A stretch of 64,000 nucleotides of DNA from Kuenenia sp039794105 (GCF_039794105.1 NZ_JBDIWA010000010.1:1-64000), one strand, 5' to 3'. Shown: positions 44,101-53,590, numbered from the stretch's first letter. Numbers and translations: made by a program. Notes: generated by a model not told the origin, from the letters alone.

Positions 44101-44530
44101 CTGTTTCTTATCAAAGATATGCGATTTTTAATGATTACAACATGTTTCCATTTTTGGTTATCGGAAAACTGTTGCAAATATTAATGAATCGATTATAAAG
44201 TACATACTAGGGCTTTTCAATAGAAAGTATCTGCCAGACACCCTTTACGCTGTTCAAATGCCGTCTTTTTTTCTTCTCATAAATATGCGTATTGTATATA
44301 ATTTTACCTTACTTGAGTCTTATAACGGTCGCGATTAAGGCCAAAAAAAAACCCGATTACGTATCTTTATTTTCATGGGTAACGTTTTAGTTTTTGAAAA
44401 TTTCCAATAATCGCAAAGTAGGGACGAAGCATTTGCCCGTTTGGGCATGAGCACATTTATGACAATTTACGGCAAGTGCTTCGCCCCTACTTTCTTATGT
44501 GTAGGCAAGGCGGATAACATCATTTATAAA
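44101..44530. other. 430-bp intergenic region with MITE copy G
   Basis: The left half (to 44378) is AT-rich with no feature I can name. MITE-like copy G runs 44379-44492 and ends 38 nt before the permease start. No gene, although an upstream malF/malE would be expected here. Confidence 0.6.
44379..44492. repeat. MITE-like dispersed repeat, copy G (right end missing)
   Basis: Starts GTAACGTTTTAG plus TTTTTGAAAATTTCC, with GTAGGGACGAAGCATTTGCC and, inverted, GGCAAGTGCTTCGCCCCTAC inside. The right terminal repeat is lost. Confidence 0.65.
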
Positions 44531-45346
44531 ATGAAAAAAAGGTGCCTTTTTTTTCTGTTTACCCTCATGGCGGTCTGTTGGAGCATAGGCCCGTTTGCAT
44601 GGATTGTATTAACCTCCTTCAAACCCCCTTCAGAGATTATGCAATTGCCTCCCATTTTCCCTGAAACGTATGTCCTTGACTCTTACAAAAACGTCCTCTT
44701 TAAAAGCCATTTCCCGTATTATTTGTTCAATAGTTTCATGGTCTCGCTTTCTACCGTATGCGTAGCCATACCATGCGCATTGCTCGCCGCCTACAGTGTT
44801 TCGCGTTTTTCGTTTAGAGGGAAAACGGCGATATTGCTTATGATTGTTGTTTTGTTTACCCTTCCGTCTATCTGTCTTGTTGCCGCCCTGTATAAACTTT
44901 TTTACACCCTGGGGTGGATAAATTTACCCGTTTCGCTTATTTGCGCCTACAGCGCCCACAACTTTCCATTGGCGCTATTTCTTATGATAAAATATATTGA
45001 TAAAATACCCATCGAAATGGATAACGCCTCCCTCATTGACGGCTGCACCCATTTTCAGTCGCTTCGGTACGTTATTGCGCCAATTGCATTGCCGGGGCTG
45101 ATTTCTACAGCGATTCTCATCTTTATTTTTTGCTGGAATGAGTTTCTGTTTGCCCTTACTTTTACCCTTGACGAATCATCCAGGCTCGCTTCTGTAGGCA
45201 TTGCCCTGTTCCAGGGCACATATGAGGTCCCGTGGGGGGATATTGCCGCAGCTTCAGTGATTGTTACCGTTCCGCTCCTTATTTTTTTACTTGTCTTTCA
45301 AAGGTATATCGTACAGGGCATTATTTCGGGAGCGGTGAAAGAATGA
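44531..45346 (+). CDS. ABC transporter permease, MalG/carbohydrate-uptake type
   Basis: About 271 residues from the ATG at 44531; the frame is open 90 nt upstream but only through the repeat. Six membrane segments (about 12-32, 70-92, 105-125, 135-155, 185-205, 240-262). A degenerate EAA loop, MDNASLIDGCTHFQSLRYV followed by IAPIALPG, contacts the ATPase. The MalF-like partner and binding protein are missing from this site. The stop overlaps the start of the ATPase gene (ATGA). Confidence 0.85.
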   Translation: MKKRCLFFLFTLMAVCWSIGPFAWIVLTSFKPPSEIMQLPPIFPETYVLDSYKNVLFKSHFPYYLFNSFMVSLSTVCVAIPCALLAAYSVSRFSFRGKTAILLMIVVLFTLPSICLVAALYKLFYTLGWINLPVSLICAYSAHNFPLALFLMIKYIDKIPIEMDNASLIDGCTHFQSLRYVIAPIALPGLISTAILIFIFCWNEFLFALTFTLDESSRLASVGIALFQGTYEVPWGDIAAASVIVTVPLLIFLLVFQRYIVQGIISGAVKE

Positions 45347-46398
45347 GAATTCAATTAAGAAATATTACAAAATATTACAAACACACCGCTGCGGTGAATT
45401 GCTTGAACATGGAGATACAAGACGGTGAATTCCTTGTAGTACTCGGTTCGAGCGGGAGCGGAAAGACCACAACGTTAAATATGATCGCGGGGCTGGAGAC
45501 ACCCACTTCGGGAGATATTTATTTTAATGATGACATTATAAATGCCGTGCCTCCCGGCAAAAGGGATATTGCCCTGGTGTTTCAGAACTATGCATTATAT
45601 CCGCATATGAAAATATTTGACAATATTGCATTCCCCCTCAGGATACGAAAGGCAAAGGATATAAAGGAAAATGTGGAAAATACCGCCAGGATGCTGGGAA
45701 TAAACAACTTATTGCAAAAGTATCCAAAAGAACTTTCCGGCGGCGAAAAACAGCGGGTTGCACTGGCAAGGGCGCTCGTGAGAAATCCGCAGGTATTTTT
45801 AATGGACGAACCTTTGAGCAACCTTGACGCACGCCTCAGAATTTCAGCGCGGGGTGAATTAAAAAAACTTCAGAAACAACGGAATGTTACCACCGTCTAT
45901 GTTACCCACGATCAAACCGAGGCGCTCACACTGGGAGACAGGATTGCTGTTATGGATAAGGGGCGCCTGCAACAGATAGGGACTCCTTATGAAATATACA
46001 ATACGCCCCAAAACACCTTCATCGCGGGGTTTGTTGGCGCTCCGGCCATGAATTTTGCAGAGGTGCGGCTAATCACGGCAAGTTCTTTTACCTTAGGGGA
46101 AACAATCCTTGAATCCCCAGTTCCCCAGGCAAATACGCCGCGGGTTATTCTGGGGATACGTCCTGAAAAATTGCAATGCGTTTCGCCAGATTTTAAAAAC
46201 GCCATTAAAAGCATTGTGGAACATATTGAATACCTTGGGCATGAATCAGTATGCCATGTAAGAATTTCCCCGGATATACTTTGGTCAGTAAAAAATACCG
46301 AATCAACGGTCTCGGTTGGGGACCTTGTTGGCCTGGCATTTTCCCCGGATGCGGTTCATTGGTTCGACCAATCAACAGGGATGAGAATCGATGAGTAA
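45343..46398 (+). CDS. ABC transporter ATPase, MalK/UgpC family
   Basis: About 351 residues. Walker A in GSSGSGKTT, Q-loop LVFQNYALYPHM, signature LSGGEKQRVALARAL, Walker B VFLMDEPLSNLD, H-loop YVTHDQTEA and D-loop. The C-terminal TOBE/regulatory domain (about 240-350) is of the type that binds EIIA or sugar signals in MalK. Normal length. Start ATG at 45343 overlaps the permease stop by 4 nt. It may energise several sugar permeases. Confidence 0.93.
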   Translation: MRIQLRNITKYYKHTAAVNCLNMEIQDGEFLVVLGSSGSGKTTTLNMIAGLETPTSGDIYFNDDIINAVPPGKRDIALVFQNYALYPHMKIFDNIAFPLRIRKAKDIKENVENTARMLGINNLLQKYPKELSGGEKQRVALARALVRNPQVFLMDEPLSNLDARLRISARGELKKLQKQRNVTTVYVTHDQTEALTLGDRIAVMDKGRLQQIGTPYEIYNTPQNTFIAGFVGAPAMNFAEVRLITASSFTLGETILESPVPQANTPRVILGIRPEKLQCVSPDFKNAIKSIVEHIEYLGHESVCHVRISPDILWSVKNTESTVSVGDLVGLAFSPDAVHWFDQSTGMRIDE

Positions 46399-46965
46399 GG
46401 TAATGAGATAAAAAATACGAAATTCGAAGTACGAAATACGAAATACGAAACAAATTCAAAAATACAAAATCCCAATGTAAATGTAACGGTAATAGAGGGA
46501 CACTTCCCGGTGAATGACGATGGACGATGTTCGTCCATCATCCGTCGTCCATCGTCATTCGTCCGTCATTAAAATGGAAAATACTTACAGTCGGCAATCG
46601 GCAAATTGTAGACTGTGGATTGCCGACTGCCGATTGTTTTTGCCGGTGGAATTCATGCAAAGCCTGCCCATCCGCCGAATACCATTCGCCTACCATGTAA
46701 TCCTGTCATATTGACACATCTAAAAGGGCGGTTTTAGGCAAAGCACTGTCACAATGGCATACCTTAGTTTATGTAATCCTTAGAGGTTTTTTTGTGCAAA
46801 AAAACTTTTCTTATATCCTATTGTGATTAAATAAGTTAATTTGCGGAGGAAAAAGAAGTCGCCCGATGGGCGGCAGGCATTGTTCGGCATACTGTTTGCT
46901 CCGTTAAATCAGCCGTTAAAAGATTTATTAAAGTCAGCAATACATAATTTGGAGGAAACTTTGTT
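46399..46965. other. 567-bp intergenic region before groEL
   Basis: From the left: TACGAAA heptamer units (46416-46452); an inverted pair at 46512-46560; a second-family fragment with TCGGCAATCGGC and TGCCGACTGCCG (46588-46637); then AT-rich DNA. No groES gene and no CIRCE-like TTAGCACTC pair is visible in front of groEL. A short frame with a TTG start at 46841 is not convincing. Confidence 0.6.
46512..46560. repeat. Inverted repeat with 7-nt sub-units
   Basis: GAATGACGATGGACGA at 46512-46527 pairs perfectly with TCGTCCATCGTCATTC at 46545-46560 (16 bp). Both arms are made of 7-nt units (GACGATG, GTCGTCC) like those inside MITE copy B. Confidence 0.7.
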
Positions 46966-48603
46966 ATGTCGGCAAAAAAAATTATTTATGATCACGACGC
47001 GCTGGAGGCAATCAAGATTGGCGTAAAACAATTAGCAGATGCGGTAAAGGTAACGTTGGGGCCGAGGGGACGTAATGTTATTATTCAAAAAAGTTTTGGT
47101 TCGCCAACTATCACGAAGGACGGGGTAACTGTTGCGAAAGAAATAGACTTGCCCGATCACATGCAAAACATCGGTGCGCAAATGGTTAAGTCCGTTTCCG
47201 CAAAAACGAGCGATGTTGCCGGTGACGGAACGACCACTGCTACGGTGCTTGCAGAGGCAATATTTGTAGAAGGGCTTAAGAATGTTACTGCGGGAGCCAA
47301 CGCAATGGCGTTGAAGCGCGGCATAGACAAGGCCGTTCAGTGTGTAGTGGATAAGCTGCGGCAGATGAGTATTCCGGTAAAGGGAAGAAAAGAAGTTGAG
47401 CAGATTGCCACGGTAGCCTCCAATTACGATGCTGAAATCGGCAAGATTATCGCTGACGCCATGGATAAGGTCGGCAAAGACGGCGTGATTACGGTAGAGG
47501 AAGGCAAAAGTTTGCAAACTGAGGCGAAGTGGATTGAAGGATTGCAGTTTGACAAAGGATATCTCTCTCCTTATTTCGTCACGAATCCTAACACGATGCA
47601 ATGTGTTCTGGAAGACCCTTATCTGCTTATTCATGAGAAAAAGATAACCACCGCCAAGATGCTGGTGCCGATATTGGAGAAAATTTCTCAAACGGGCAAA
47701 CCTCTTTTGATTATTGCCGAAGAGATAGAAGGCGAAGCCTTAACCTTGCTTGTTGTGAACAAGCTCCGTGGGTCGCTGAAATGCGCCGCAGTTAAGGCGC
47801 CTGGTTTTGGCGATAAACGTAAGGCGATGCTGGAAGATATCGCTGTCCTTACCGGTGGCCAGGCAGTTTTTGAAGATTTGGGCATTAACCTTGAAACGTT
47901 AGAATTAAGCGACCTTGGCCGCGCAAAGAAGGTAGAAATCGACAAGGAAAACACCATCATCATCGAGGGCGCAGGAGAAAGCAGAAAAATCAAGGATCGT
48001 ATTGAACAGATAAAAAGGGAAATCTCGACTACCACATCTGATTACGACAGGGAAAAACTTCAGGAGAGGCTTGCCAAGATGGCTGGCGGTGTGGTAATGA
48101 TCAATGTAGGCGCGGCAACGGAAAGTGAAATGAAGGAAAAGAAGGCGCGTGTTGAAGACGCGCTCCATGCGACACGGGCCGCTGTTGAAGAAGGCATCCT
48201 TCCCGGCGGAGGCGTATCGCTTCTCAGGTCTATTTCTCCCCTGAATGATCTTACCCTTGCAGGCGATGAAAAAATAGGCGTTGATATCCTTCAGAGGGCT
48301 TTAAGGGCGCCATTGAGACAAATCGCAGCGAATGCAGGGGTTAGCGCTGCAATTGTCGTGCAGAATGTTGAAAATGCGAAAGGAAACGAAGGCTATGATG
48401 CGGGGGCAAACCGGTATTGCGATATGGTGAGCGAAGGCATCATTGATCCGACAAAAGTGGTGAGAACCGCACTGCAAAATGCAGCGAGCGTTTCCACTTT
48501 GCTGCTTACAACAGACGCCATAATAGGCAAGATACCGGAGAAAAAGAAGACCCCTCCAATGCCTCCGGGCGGCGGCTATGGTGGTTATGGAGATATGTAT
48601 TAA
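46966..48603 (+). CDS. groEL: Chaperonin GroEL (Hsp60), without adjacent groES
   Basis: A 545-residue group I chaperonin subunit: KVTLGPRGRNVIIQKSFGSP, VAGDGTTTATVLAEAIF with the ATP-hydrolysis Asp, and the apical-domain regions all intact. The C-terminus is PPMPPGGGYGGYGDMY instead of the usual GGM repeats. It acts in the cytoplasm with GroES; no groES is nearby, unlike the usual groESL operon, so this may be one of several GroEL copies. GGAGG lies 8-10 nt before the ATG. A terminator follows 34 nt after the stop. Confidence 0.95.
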   Translation: MSAKKIIYDHDALEAIKIGVKQLADAVKVTLGPRGRNVIIQKSFGSPTITKDGVTVAKEIDLPDHMQNIGAQMVKSVSAKTSDVAGDGTTTATVLAEAIFVEGLKNVTAGANAMALKRGIDKAVQCVVDKLRQMSIPVKGRKEVEQIATVASNYDAEIGKIIADAMDKVGKDGVITVEEGKSLQTEAKWIEGLQFDKGYLSPYFVTNPNTMQCVLEDPYLLIHEKKITTAKMLVPILEKISQTGKPLLIIAEEIEGEALTLLVVNKLRGSLKCAAVKAPGFGDKRKAMLEDIAVLTGGQAVFEDLGINLETLELSDLGRAKKVEIDKENTIIIEGAGESRKIKDRIEQIKREISTTTSDYDREKLQERLAKMAGGVVMINVGAATESEMKEKKARVEDALHATRAAVEEGILPGGGVSLLRSISPLNDLTLAGDEKIGVDILQRALRAPLRQIAANAGVSAAIVVQNVENAKGNEGYDAGANRYCDMVSEGIIDPTKVVRTALQNAASVSTLLLTTDAIIGKIPEKKKTPPMPPGGGYGGYGDMY

Positions 48604-48630
48604 TTTTTTTTACTTTTTTACCGACATCAC

Positions 48631-48658
48631 AAAAAACCCCGCATTTGCGGGGTTTTTT
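48631..48658 (+). terminator. Intrinsic terminator after groEL
   Basis: CCCCGCATTTGCGGGG hairpin (stem CCCCGC/GCGGGG) followed by TTTTTT, preceded by AAAAAA, so it might work on both strands. It ends groEL transcription 34-58 nt after the stop and separates groEL from the hsp20 gene. Confidence 0.88.
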
Positions 48659-48730
48659 ATTTCGACAGAATTTGGCGCTAATGCCAGTTTTATCATTATC
48701 TCTTTGCAGATGCTTATGCTGCAAATCCTC

Positions 48731-48758
48731 TTGTACTTGAAAATGAAAATTGTTATAT
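48731..48758 (+). promoter_or_regulatory. Weak promoter candidate for hsp20
   Basis: TTGTAC and TTATAT with a 16-nt spacer, about 40 nt before the hsp20 start and after the groEL terminator. An overlapping CTTGAAA resembles a heat-shock -35 box, but no matching -10 was seen. Low certainty. Confidence 0.25.
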
Positions 48759-48798
48759 TGACATCGTTTTCCTTTTGACCTGGAGGTTTCATTCTAAA

Positions 48799-49251
48799 AT
48801 GATTTCAAATGATAACGACACTTATTACAAAGCCGATGCAAAACGAAATAAGATAGAACAAATCTTAAGCGAATTTTTTTCTTTTACCGGGAAAGAATAT
48901 TCTTTCGATTCAATGTCTCCCTGGAAACCCCAGGCAGATATTTACGAAACACCTGAAGACATTATTGTAAAAATGGCCATTCCTGGCACGAAACCGCACA
49001 ATGTGCAGGTTTCTTTTTCAAAAGACACCCTTACGATAACTGGTCATAGAACTGACGACTCACCTCACGAAAAGATATGTTTTTATCAGGTGGAAATCAG
49101 GTATGGATATTTTGAAAGAGCATTTTATATGCCCAAACCAGTTGATACAAATAATATAAAAGCCTCATACAAGGAAGGTTTTTTACAAATAATCCTGCCA
49201 AAAATTCAACAAAAAGAGCCGGAAGCATTTGCCATAAAAATTAACCTTTAA
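48799..49251 (+). CDS. Small heat-shock protein, Hsp20/alpha-crystallin family
   Basis: About 150 residues. The alpha-crystallin domain (about 40-130) has ADIYETPEDIIVKMAIPGT, LTITGHR, YFERAFYMPKPVD and SYKEGFLQIILPK. The ATG at 48799 is chosen because GGAGG lies 12 nt before it; a TTG nine codons earlier overlaps that ribosome site. ATP-independent holdase that forms oligomers. It is followed by lon after 38 nt, so the two are probably one transcript. Confidence 0.92.
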   Translation: MISNDNDTYYKADAKRNKIEQILSEFFSFTGKEYSFDSMSPWKPQADIYETPEDIIVKMAIPGTKPHNVQVSFSKDTLTITGHRTDDSPHEKICFYQVEIRYGYFERAFYMPKPVDTNNIKASYKEGFLQIILPKIQQKEPEAFAIKINL

Positions 49252-49289
49252 CCATTCCCTGTATTGCCGGAGAGGAAACAGTACACAAC

Positions 49290-51731
49290 ATGACAAATAG
49301 TGAAAATAATAACAGTGGCGAAGACCAGGAGCAGCCTGTACTTACGGTTGAAGAAGAAGTACAGGACAAAATAGAACGAATAAAAATACCCCATGAAACC
49401 CCAGTGCTTCCAGTGAAAGACACCGTTGTCTTCCCGGGAATGGTCGCAGCGTTAAGCGTTTATACCGAGAGGGATCTTAAACTCTTGAACGATGTTTTGG
49501 CCGGGAACCGTTTCCTGACCCTGACCGCGCAGAAAGATAAAGATATTAAAGTGCTAAAACAATCCGATCTCTATGAGAGCGCCACGGCGGCTGTGGTTCT
49601 TCAAATGCTGCGCATGCCCGATAATTCTGCAAAAATGCTTGTCCAGGGACTTCGCAGGGTTAAAATCGGGGAATACGTTCAATCCGATCCTTATTTTAAA
49701 GCAAAAGTCAGCGCTATCGAAGATATCATTGAAGACGATAGAGAGACAGAGGCGCTGGCAAGAAATGCGGCGGACCAATTTGCGCGCATGATTTCCATGA
49801 CGCCATCCCTGCCCGAAGAATTGAAGATAGCTGTCGTTAATATTGAAAATCCCAGCCGTTTAGCGGATCTTATTACTTCGCATTTAAATGTTAGCGTGGT
49901 GGAAAAACAGAAGGTGCTGGAAATGGCAAACGTAAAATTGCGTTTGCAAAAAGTTACCACGCTGATTGCCAGCGAATTGGAAGTCCTGGAAATGGCTACA
50001 AAAATCCAGTCTCAGGTAAGGAATGAAATGGAAAAGGGACAAAAGGAATATTATCTGAGACAGCAGCTAAAGGCGATTCAGGATGAACTGGGCGAAGGCG
50101 ACGAACGTTCAATGGAGATGAAAGAATTAAAGGAAAAAATCGAAAATGCCAAAATGCCTGCCGAAGCAAAAAAAGAGGCCGAAAGAGAGCTTGAACGGCT
50201 TGCAAAAATGCATTCCGCTTCGGCGGAATATACGGTTTCAAGGACATACCTGGATCTGCTGATTGCCCTTCCATGGTCGGTTTCTACGAAAGACCAGTTG
50301 GATATTAAAGCGGCAAGCACAATATTGGATGAAGATCACTACGATTTAGAAAAATTAAAGGAAAGGATATTGGAATATCTTGCGGTGAGGAAACTTAAGG
50401 ATGATATGAAGGGGCCGATCTTGTGCTTTGTCGGACCGCCCGGCACAGGGAAAACTTCCGTTGGGATGTCAATTGCACGTTCGATGGGAAGGAAATTTGT
50501 CCGTATGTCCCTGGGAGGAGTAAGAGACGAGGCGGAGATAAGGGGCCACAGGCGTACATATATTGGTGCGTTGCCAGGCAGGATCATACAGGGACTGAAA
50601 AAGGCGGAATCAAACAATCCGGTATTCATGCTGGATGAAATTGACAAACTTGGCGCTGATTTCCGCGGAGACCCTTCAGCCGCCTTGCTGGAAGTGCTTG
50701 ACCCCGAACAAAACCATGCCTTTTCCGACCATTATCTCGACGTAGCGTTTGACCTTTCAAATGTAATGTTTATCACCACCGCAAACATATTAGATACGGT
50801 ACCGCCTGCGCTGAAAGATCGTATGGAGGTGCTGGAACTTCCAGGATATACTGCTGAAGAAAAAGTATCCATCGTGAAAAAATTCATCCTTCCCAAGCAG
50901 CTAAAAGCCCACGGTCTCAAGGATGAACAGCTAACGATTACCGACGATGCAATACAGGCGGTAATCAGTGATTACACGCGGGAGGCAGGACTGAGAAACC
51001 TGGAGCGTGAAATCGCGCACCTTTGCAGGAAAACGGCGAAGAAAATCGCTTCCGGAGAAGAGACGTCGGTAACCATCAATGCGGAACAATTAAATACGCT
51101 TCTAGGGTCAATCAAGTTTTTCTCTGAGGCGGCTGAACGAACCACTGACGCCGGAGTTGCCACCGGCCTTGCGTGGACGCAGGCCGGCGGAGACATACTT
51201 TTTATTGAGGCTACTTTTATGCCTGGCACAGGTAAACTCACCCTGACCGGATGTTTAGGGGATATTATGAAAGAATCTGCCCGGGCAGCAATGAGCTATA
51301 TCAGGTCAAAACTCGAAAACCTGAAGATTTCATTTAAGGATTTTGATAAATACGACTTTCACATTCATGTTCCTGCGGGAGCTATTCCAAAAGACGGGCC
51401 TTCTGCCGGAGTAACAATGGCTATGGCGCTTATCTCACTTTTGAAAGGGACGCCAATCCTCTCTAATGTAGCAATGACGGGAGAAATCACGCTGCGCGGA
51501 AGGGTTCTACCCGTTGGAGGCATAAAAGAAAAGGTACTGGCCGCCAGGAGGGCAGGGATTACAACGGTTGTCTTACCGAAGAGAAATGAGAAAGATTTAA
51601 CCGAAGTTCCGGAAAATGCAAAAAAAGGATTGAATTTCGCATTTGTAGAAAGGGTAGATGAAATGCTGCCAATTGTTTTTGGCGCAGAAGAGCCAAAAAA
51701 GAAAAGGATAAAGTTTATTAGCAGGATTTGA
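49290..51731 (+). CDS. lon: ATP-dependent protease La (Lon)
   Basis: An 813-residue full-length Lon: N-terminal substrate domain (about 35-235; LPVKDTVVFPGM), AAA+ domain with Walker A GPPGTGKTS and Walker B VFMLDEID, and a C-terminal protease domain with Ser/Lys dyad in KDGPSAGVTMA and GGIKEKVLAA. Degrades misfolded proteins in the cytoplasm. Co-directional with groEL and hsp20, forming a proteostasis block. Confidence 0.97.
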   Translation: MTNSENNNSGEDQEQPVLTVEEEVQDKIERIKIPHETPVLPVKDTVVFPGMVAALSVYTERDLKLLNDVLAGNRFLTLTAQKDKDIKVLKQSDLYESATAAVVLQMLRMPDNSAKMLVQGLRRVKIGEYVQSDPYFKAKVSAIEDIIEDDRETEALARNAADQFARMISMTPSLPEELKIAVVNIENPSRLADLITSHLNVSVVEKQKVLEMANVKLRLQKVTTLIASELEVLEMATKIQSQVRNEMEKGQKEYYLRQQLKAIQDELGEGDERSMEMKELKEKIENAKMPAEAKKEAERELERLAKMHSASAEYTVSRTYLDLLIALPWSVSTKDQLDIKAASTILDEDHYDLEKLKERILEYLAVRKLKDDMKGPILCFVGPPGTGKTSVGMSIARSMGRKFVRMSLGGVRDEAEIRGHRRTYIGALPGRIIQGLKKAESNNPVFMLDEIDKLGADFRGDPSAALLEVLDPEQNHAFSDHYLDVAFDLSNVMFITTANILDTVPPALKDRMEVLELPGYTAEEKVSIVKKFILPKQLKAHGLKDEQLTITDDAIQAVISDYTREAGLRNLEREIAHLCRKTAKKIASGEETSVTINAEQLNTLLGSIKFFSEAAERTTDAGVATGLAWTQAGGDILFIEATFMPGTGKLTLTGCLGDIMKESARAAMSYIRSKLENLKISFKDFDKYDFHIHVPAGAIPKDGPSAGVTMAMALISLLKGTPILSNVAMTGEITLRGRVLPVGGIKEKVLAARRAGITTVVLPKRNEKDLTEVPENAKKGLNFAFVERVDEMLPIVFGAEEPKKKRIKFISRI

Positions 51732-51775
51732 GGAAGTCTATTCTTTATGGAGCGAATAATATTAAAAAAAAGGCG

Positions 51776-51880
51776 TCGGCAATCTACAATCTACAATCTA
51801 CAATCTACAATCTACAGTCTACAGTCTACAGTCCACAATCCACAGTCGGCAGTTGGCGGTTGACCAATGCCAATGACTGT
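51776..51880. repeat. Second repeat family with CAATCTA heptamer array
   Basis: About five units of CAATCTA pass into CAGTCTA and CAGTCCA variants (51783-51838), then CACAGTCGGCAGTTGGCGG and CCAATGCCAATGACTGTTTT, matching the middle of the arm at 17319-17443. It fills the gap between lon and argC up to the argC ribosome site. Confidence 0.8.
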
Positions 51881-51906
51881 TTTTGTTCTTGCAGGGAGAT
51901 ACAGCT

Positions 51907-52938
51907 ATGTTAAACATTGGAATTATTGGCGCTACTGCTTACACCAGCCTTGAACTCATCAAAATCCTTCTTCGCCATCCGGAAGTGAAAATTTCCTTTC
52001 TCGGCGTGAGGAGAACAGACCACCCTAAGATTTCCGATATATTTCCTTCATTGCAGGGCCAAATCGAATTGACTTGCGATAGTATTCAGGAAAAAGAAGT
52101 TCCTGATAACCTGGATGTTGCCTTTATTACCCTGCCGCCCACGGTTTCAATGAAATACGTGCCGCATTTTATTCAGAAAGGAATAAAGGTAATAGACTTC
52201 AGTGCTGATTACCGGTTTCAGGATAGCGCATTATACGAAAAATGGTATAAGGCCAGGCATACCGATAGCGCCGGCATAACAAAAGCCGTTTACGGTCTGC
52301 CGGAGCTTTTTCGCGATAAAATTAAAAATACTCAATTAACGGCAAATCCTGGATGCTACACTACCGCAACCATACTGGCGTTAGCGCCATTGCTTGCGAA
52401 AGGCCTTATAGAACCCGATGATATCATTGTGGATGCAAAGTCGGGCGTTTCCGGGAAAGGACGAGAAGCGCGGGAAGACACACACTACTGCGAATGCAAC
52501 GAAAATACCGAGGCGTACGCTGTGGGCGGCCATCGCCACAGTCCTGAAATAGAACATATACTCTCCACCAAAACCAGCCAACCCGTATCCATTCAGTTTG
52601 TTCCCCACCTCATTCCCATGAACAGAGGCATATTATGCACTATTTACTGCAACCCCAAAATCAGGACAGGCGCTTCAGCCCTGAACGATGAGGCAGCATT
52701 GAATATCTATAGGGAATTTTATCAAAAAGAACCTTTTATCCGTTTAAGAGAAAACAACGCCCTGCCGAAAACAAAGGACGTAAGCCACACAAACTTCTGC
52801 GATATTGCGGTAAAGGTAACAGAAAAAAGGATAGTGCTTCTTTCTGCCATCGATAATTTAATCAAGGGCGCCGCAGGCCAGGCAGTACAAAATATGAATG
52901 TGATGTGCGGATTTAAAGAAGAAGCGGGATTGAAATAG
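51907..52938 (+). CDS. argC: N-acetyl-gamma-glutamyl-phosphate reductase
   Basis: About 343 residues, third enzyme of arginine synthesis, NADPH-dependent. N-terminal Rossmann fold (MLNIGIIGATAYTSLELIK), catalytic Cys in TANPGCYTTATIL, His in GGHRHSPEIEH, and C-terminal NLIKGAAGQAVQNMNVMCG. The start at 51907 is supported by GGGAG 8 nt upstream; the frame is open 24 nt earlier. No other arg gene lies next to it. The 3' end abuts the ruined restriction locus. Confidence 0.95.
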   Translation: MLNIGIIGATAYTSLELIKILLRHPEVKISFLGVRRTDHPKISDIFPSLQGQIELTCDSIQEKEVPDNLDVAFITLPPTVSMKYVPHFIQKGIKVIDFSADYRFQDSALYEKWYKARHTDSAGITKAVYGLPELFRDKIKNTQLTANPGCYTTATILALAPLLAKGLIEPDDIIVDAKSGVSGKGREAREDTHYCECNENTEAYAVGGHRHSPEIEHILSTKTSQPVSIQFVPHLIPMNRGILCTIYCNPKIRTGASALNDEAALNIYREFYQKEPFIRLRENNALPKTKDVSHTNFCDIAVKVTEKRIVLLSAIDNLIKGAAGQAVQNMNVMCGFKEEAGLK

Positions 52939-52976
52939 ATAAAAGATACGTAATACCCGGGTTTCATGCAGATTTG

Positions 52977-53270
52977 ATAAATTTCTCTACCGTTGGTGTC
53001 CAGTTTCAGCTTTTCAGCGTATTTCTTGGCCTGCGCCGCACCTTCGCCCACTTCAAGCCCATCGCTCTTGGCCTCGATCACAGACAGTTTGCGGCCCTGA
53101 TACATCAGCACATAATCGGCAATCAGCGGCTTGGCGCGCCCGCCGCCCGTCTGGATTTTACCGGCAGTGATATTGTATTCCCGCAATATTTTTGACCCGT
53201 CCACCACACCCCAGCCGCTTTCCTTGAGTTTCGGGTCAATCAGCTCCGCTCTGGTTTCCGCTTCGTTCAT
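52977..53270 (-). pseudogene. hsdR fragment (type I restriction endonuclease N-terminus)
   Basis: About 98 residues matching the start of HsdR: MNEAETRAELIDPKLKESGW, then the PD-(D/E)xK nuclease with Asp52 in LIADYVLMYQGR and Glu66/Lys68 in IEAKS, then AAQAKKYAEKLKLDTNGRE. It breaks off in the middle of the helicase-proximal region and continues as unrelated sequence toward argC. An intact HsdR is roughly 800-1100 residues. Its ATG overlaps the stop of the RecG-like fragment (ATGA), so the operon junction is original. Confidence 0.8.
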
Positions 53271-53590
53271 GGTTTCTCTCGTTTCTTTACAGAGTAATAC
53301 TTCTGTTTCGGGCTTGTCAGTTTATCGGGTATAGTCGGATACAGCAAACCCTGCTCAAGAAGCGACTGTAAGATTTCTAAACAAAAATGTTTTCTGTCTT
53401 TGTAACCGGTAAACTCCTGAATTTCCCCTCTTGTCCTTGGGGTGAGACAGTAATCCACTATTTTTTTGTCCGTTCGATTGCCCCGGCAGCTTGGGGGTTG
53501 CTTTCCCGGTAAGCGGCAGGATGAATTTGAAAATATCCTGTTCTATGAGTTGCGGATCGTGGCCGCAAGGATCTACGATGTCTGTTCCAC
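53267..53590 (-). pseudogene. C-terminal fragment of a RecG-like/AlbA-type ATPase, frameshifted
   Basis: The first part reads GTDIVDPCGHDPQLIEQDIF and FILPLTGKATP, the C-terminal end of ATP-binding proteins commonly annotated as RecG-like that accompany type I restriction genes. A one-base shift falls in a run of seven T on the plus strand (53461-53467). After it the frame reads DYCLTPRTRGEIQEFTGYKD and LLEQGLLYPTIPDKLTSPKQ to a stop at 53267. With six bases in the run the two parts would join in one frame. Confidence 0.7.

Noticed and set aside
46640..46965. CIRCE or sigma-32-type element upstream of groEL
   Set aside because: No TTAGCACTC/GAGTGCTAA pair was found and no convincing heat-shock promoter.
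46841..47026. A 61-residue frame with a TTG start just before groEL, considered as groES or a leader
   Set aside because: No GroES similarity, overlaps the groEL start in another frame and lacks conserved sequence.
52722..52976. Continuation of the hsdR frame antisense to argC
   Set aside because: Residues after TNGREIYQI have no HsdR character, and the sequence is the argC coding region on the other strand.
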